Of a stretch of DNA of 13,023 nt, positions 12,324-13,023 are shown one piece after another. The DNA comes from Syntrophomonadaceae bacterium. Its GTDB lineage: Bacteria; Bacillota_B; Syntrophomonadia; Syntrophomonadales; Syntrophomonadaceae. The notes under the pieces are model-generated. The model saw only the letters and a list, made by a program, of their open reading frames with translations, was not told the origin of the DNA and did no database searches. Each line of letters starts with the position of its first letter. Positions within the stretch are counted from its first letter, which is position 1. Both the position numbers and the translations under genes were made by a program. Location of the stretch: assembly GCA_030627145.1 (NCBI GenBank), contig DAOUSQ010000013.1, positions 1 through 13,023 of the forward strand. Direction: 5' to 3'.

Positions 12324-12782
12324 ATGCATATAGTACTTGTTGAGCCAGAGATACCACAGAATACGGGGAATATTGCCCGGACATGTGCTTTAACCCGTAC
12401 TTCATTACATCTTGTTAAACCACTTGGCTTTTCAATAGAAGACAGGTATTTAAAAAGGGCAGGGCTTGACTACTGGGATAAGGTTGATATAACGATATGG
12501 GAGAGCTTTTGGGAAGTTATTGAGAAATTTGAAGAGTCAAATGTTTATCTGGCTACAACTAAAGCATTAAAAAGGTATGATCAAATACCTTATGAGGAAA
12601 ATGATGTTGTGGTTTTTGGGGCAGAAAGCAGAGGTTTACCTGATAAAATTCTTCATGCATATCCTGAAACACAGGTGAGAATACCTATGCTTGATATAGG
12701 GCGATCACTTAATCTGGCAAATTCTGCAGCAATTATTCTCTACGAAGCCTTGAGGCAGTTAAAATTTCCCAATTTAATATAG
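12324..12782 (+). CDS. trmL: tRNA (cytidine(34)-2'-O)-methyltransferase TrmL
   Basis: SPOUT-class RNA methyltransferase, 152 aa, matching the roughly 155 aa of TrmL (YibK). It transfers a methyl group from S-adenosylmethionine to the ribose of the wobble nucleotide of tRNA-Leu species and works as a dimer in the cytosol. Seen: IVLVEPEIPQNTGNIARTC at the N-terminus with N13, the knot segments VVFGAESRGLP (G99) and IPMLDIGRSLNLANSAAIIL (R127, N130). The ATG at 12324 is preferred over ATG 12321 and a TTG at 12309 because GGAGGA (12311-12316) lies 7 bases before it and the protein then starts right at the first strand. A weak paralog call within the SpoU/TrmH group is possible, but the short length favours TrmL. 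No terminator is seen after it. Confidence 0.93.
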   Translation: MHIVLVEPEIPQNTGNIARTCALTRTSLHLVKPLGFSIEDRYLKRAGLDYWDKVDITIWESFWEVIEKFEESNVYLATTKALKRYDQIPYEENDVVVFGAESRGLPDKILHAYPETQVRIPMLDIGRSLNLANSAAIILYEALRQLKFPNLI

Positions 12783-13023
12783 TACATTTTAGCATTTATC
12801 CTTACCGGGATATCAATAAAGAAGGAAGGTGACCTCTGTTTTATATATTAAAGAATTCGTTAAAATACTTTTTATTGACAGAAGATACCATAATCACCAA
12901 GAAGAGGATAATACCAAACGGCCAGGAATCTCTAAAATAAATCTAATTACAAAAGCGAATGATGGTCTTAATTTCACGACTGGTTTTGTGATTTAAGGTA
13001 TTATAACCTTTGTTCTGAGTTAA

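Noticed and set aside
12829..12996. Plus-strand GTG-started 55-codon frame after trmL
   Set aside because: The ribosome-like GAAGGAAGG is too close to the start, the product resembles nothing and ends within AT-rich DNA. The 241 bases after trmL otherwise hold no clear site; a perfect TTGACA at 12875-12880 has no -10 box at a usable distance.

Overview
The window looks like chromosomal DNA from a low-GC, Gram-positive anaerobe of the Bacillota, in the broad Clostridia, Peptococcales or Natranaerobiales range. The evidence is AT-rich sequence, strong GGAGG-type ribosome binding sites, frequent GTG and TTG starts, a SpoIID/LytB-domain lipoprotein, a FixC/FixX pair and a MoxR/CoxE-like pair. Nothing in it fixes the genus. 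I see no tRNA, rRNA, CRISPR array, integrase or transposase.

Layout, left to right: an HI0933/BaiN-type flavoprotein (102-1352). A sigma-A promoter follows, then a MoxR-type AAA+ ATPase (1492-2370) paired with a CoxE-like VWA protein (2448-3656). Next is a divergent SAICAR-synthase-like purC gene broken by a one-base deletion (3833-4512) and closed by a strong terminator. Then come fixC-fixX (4869-6436, overlapping by 4 bp). They are followed directly by a 33-codon remnant of the C-terminus of ETF alpha (etfA/fixB). After that lies a small membrane protein gene broken by a 43-bp tandem duplication (6644-7115), then a CPBP membrane protease (7213-7935). A 345-bp leader rich in inverted repeats precedes an FmdB-type zinc ribbon gene (8281-8583), which has its own terminator. 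A HAD hydrolase (8667-9371), RNase HI (9511-9948) and a YkgJ-type Cys-cluster protein (10026-10667) follow. The 3' end of an EamA transporter gene (about 10748-10960) then meets the convergent SpoIID-like lipoprotein gene (10963-11931, minus strand). A 392-bp divergent region contains a 242-bp inverted-repeat-bounded, multi-hairpin segment, and trmL (12324-12782) closes the window.

The genes are mostly single or paired units rather than one pathway. The working pairs are MoxR with VWA (a chaperone-like metal or cofactor insertion machine) and FixC with FixX (ETF:quinone electron transfer). The most striking property of the window is decay. Four loci in 13 kb are broken in four different ways: a point deletion, loss of most of etfBA or at least etfA, a microhomology-flanked duplication, and a 5' truncation. 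The second notable property is a pair of inverted-repeat elements (2403-2435 and 12053-12294) sharing the same GCGTCTATT end. They may be a small dispersed repeat family or a structured RNA. I did not find a complete novel multi-gene system; the best candidates for undescribed biology are the 12053-12294 element and the structured leader upstream of the fmdB-like gene.
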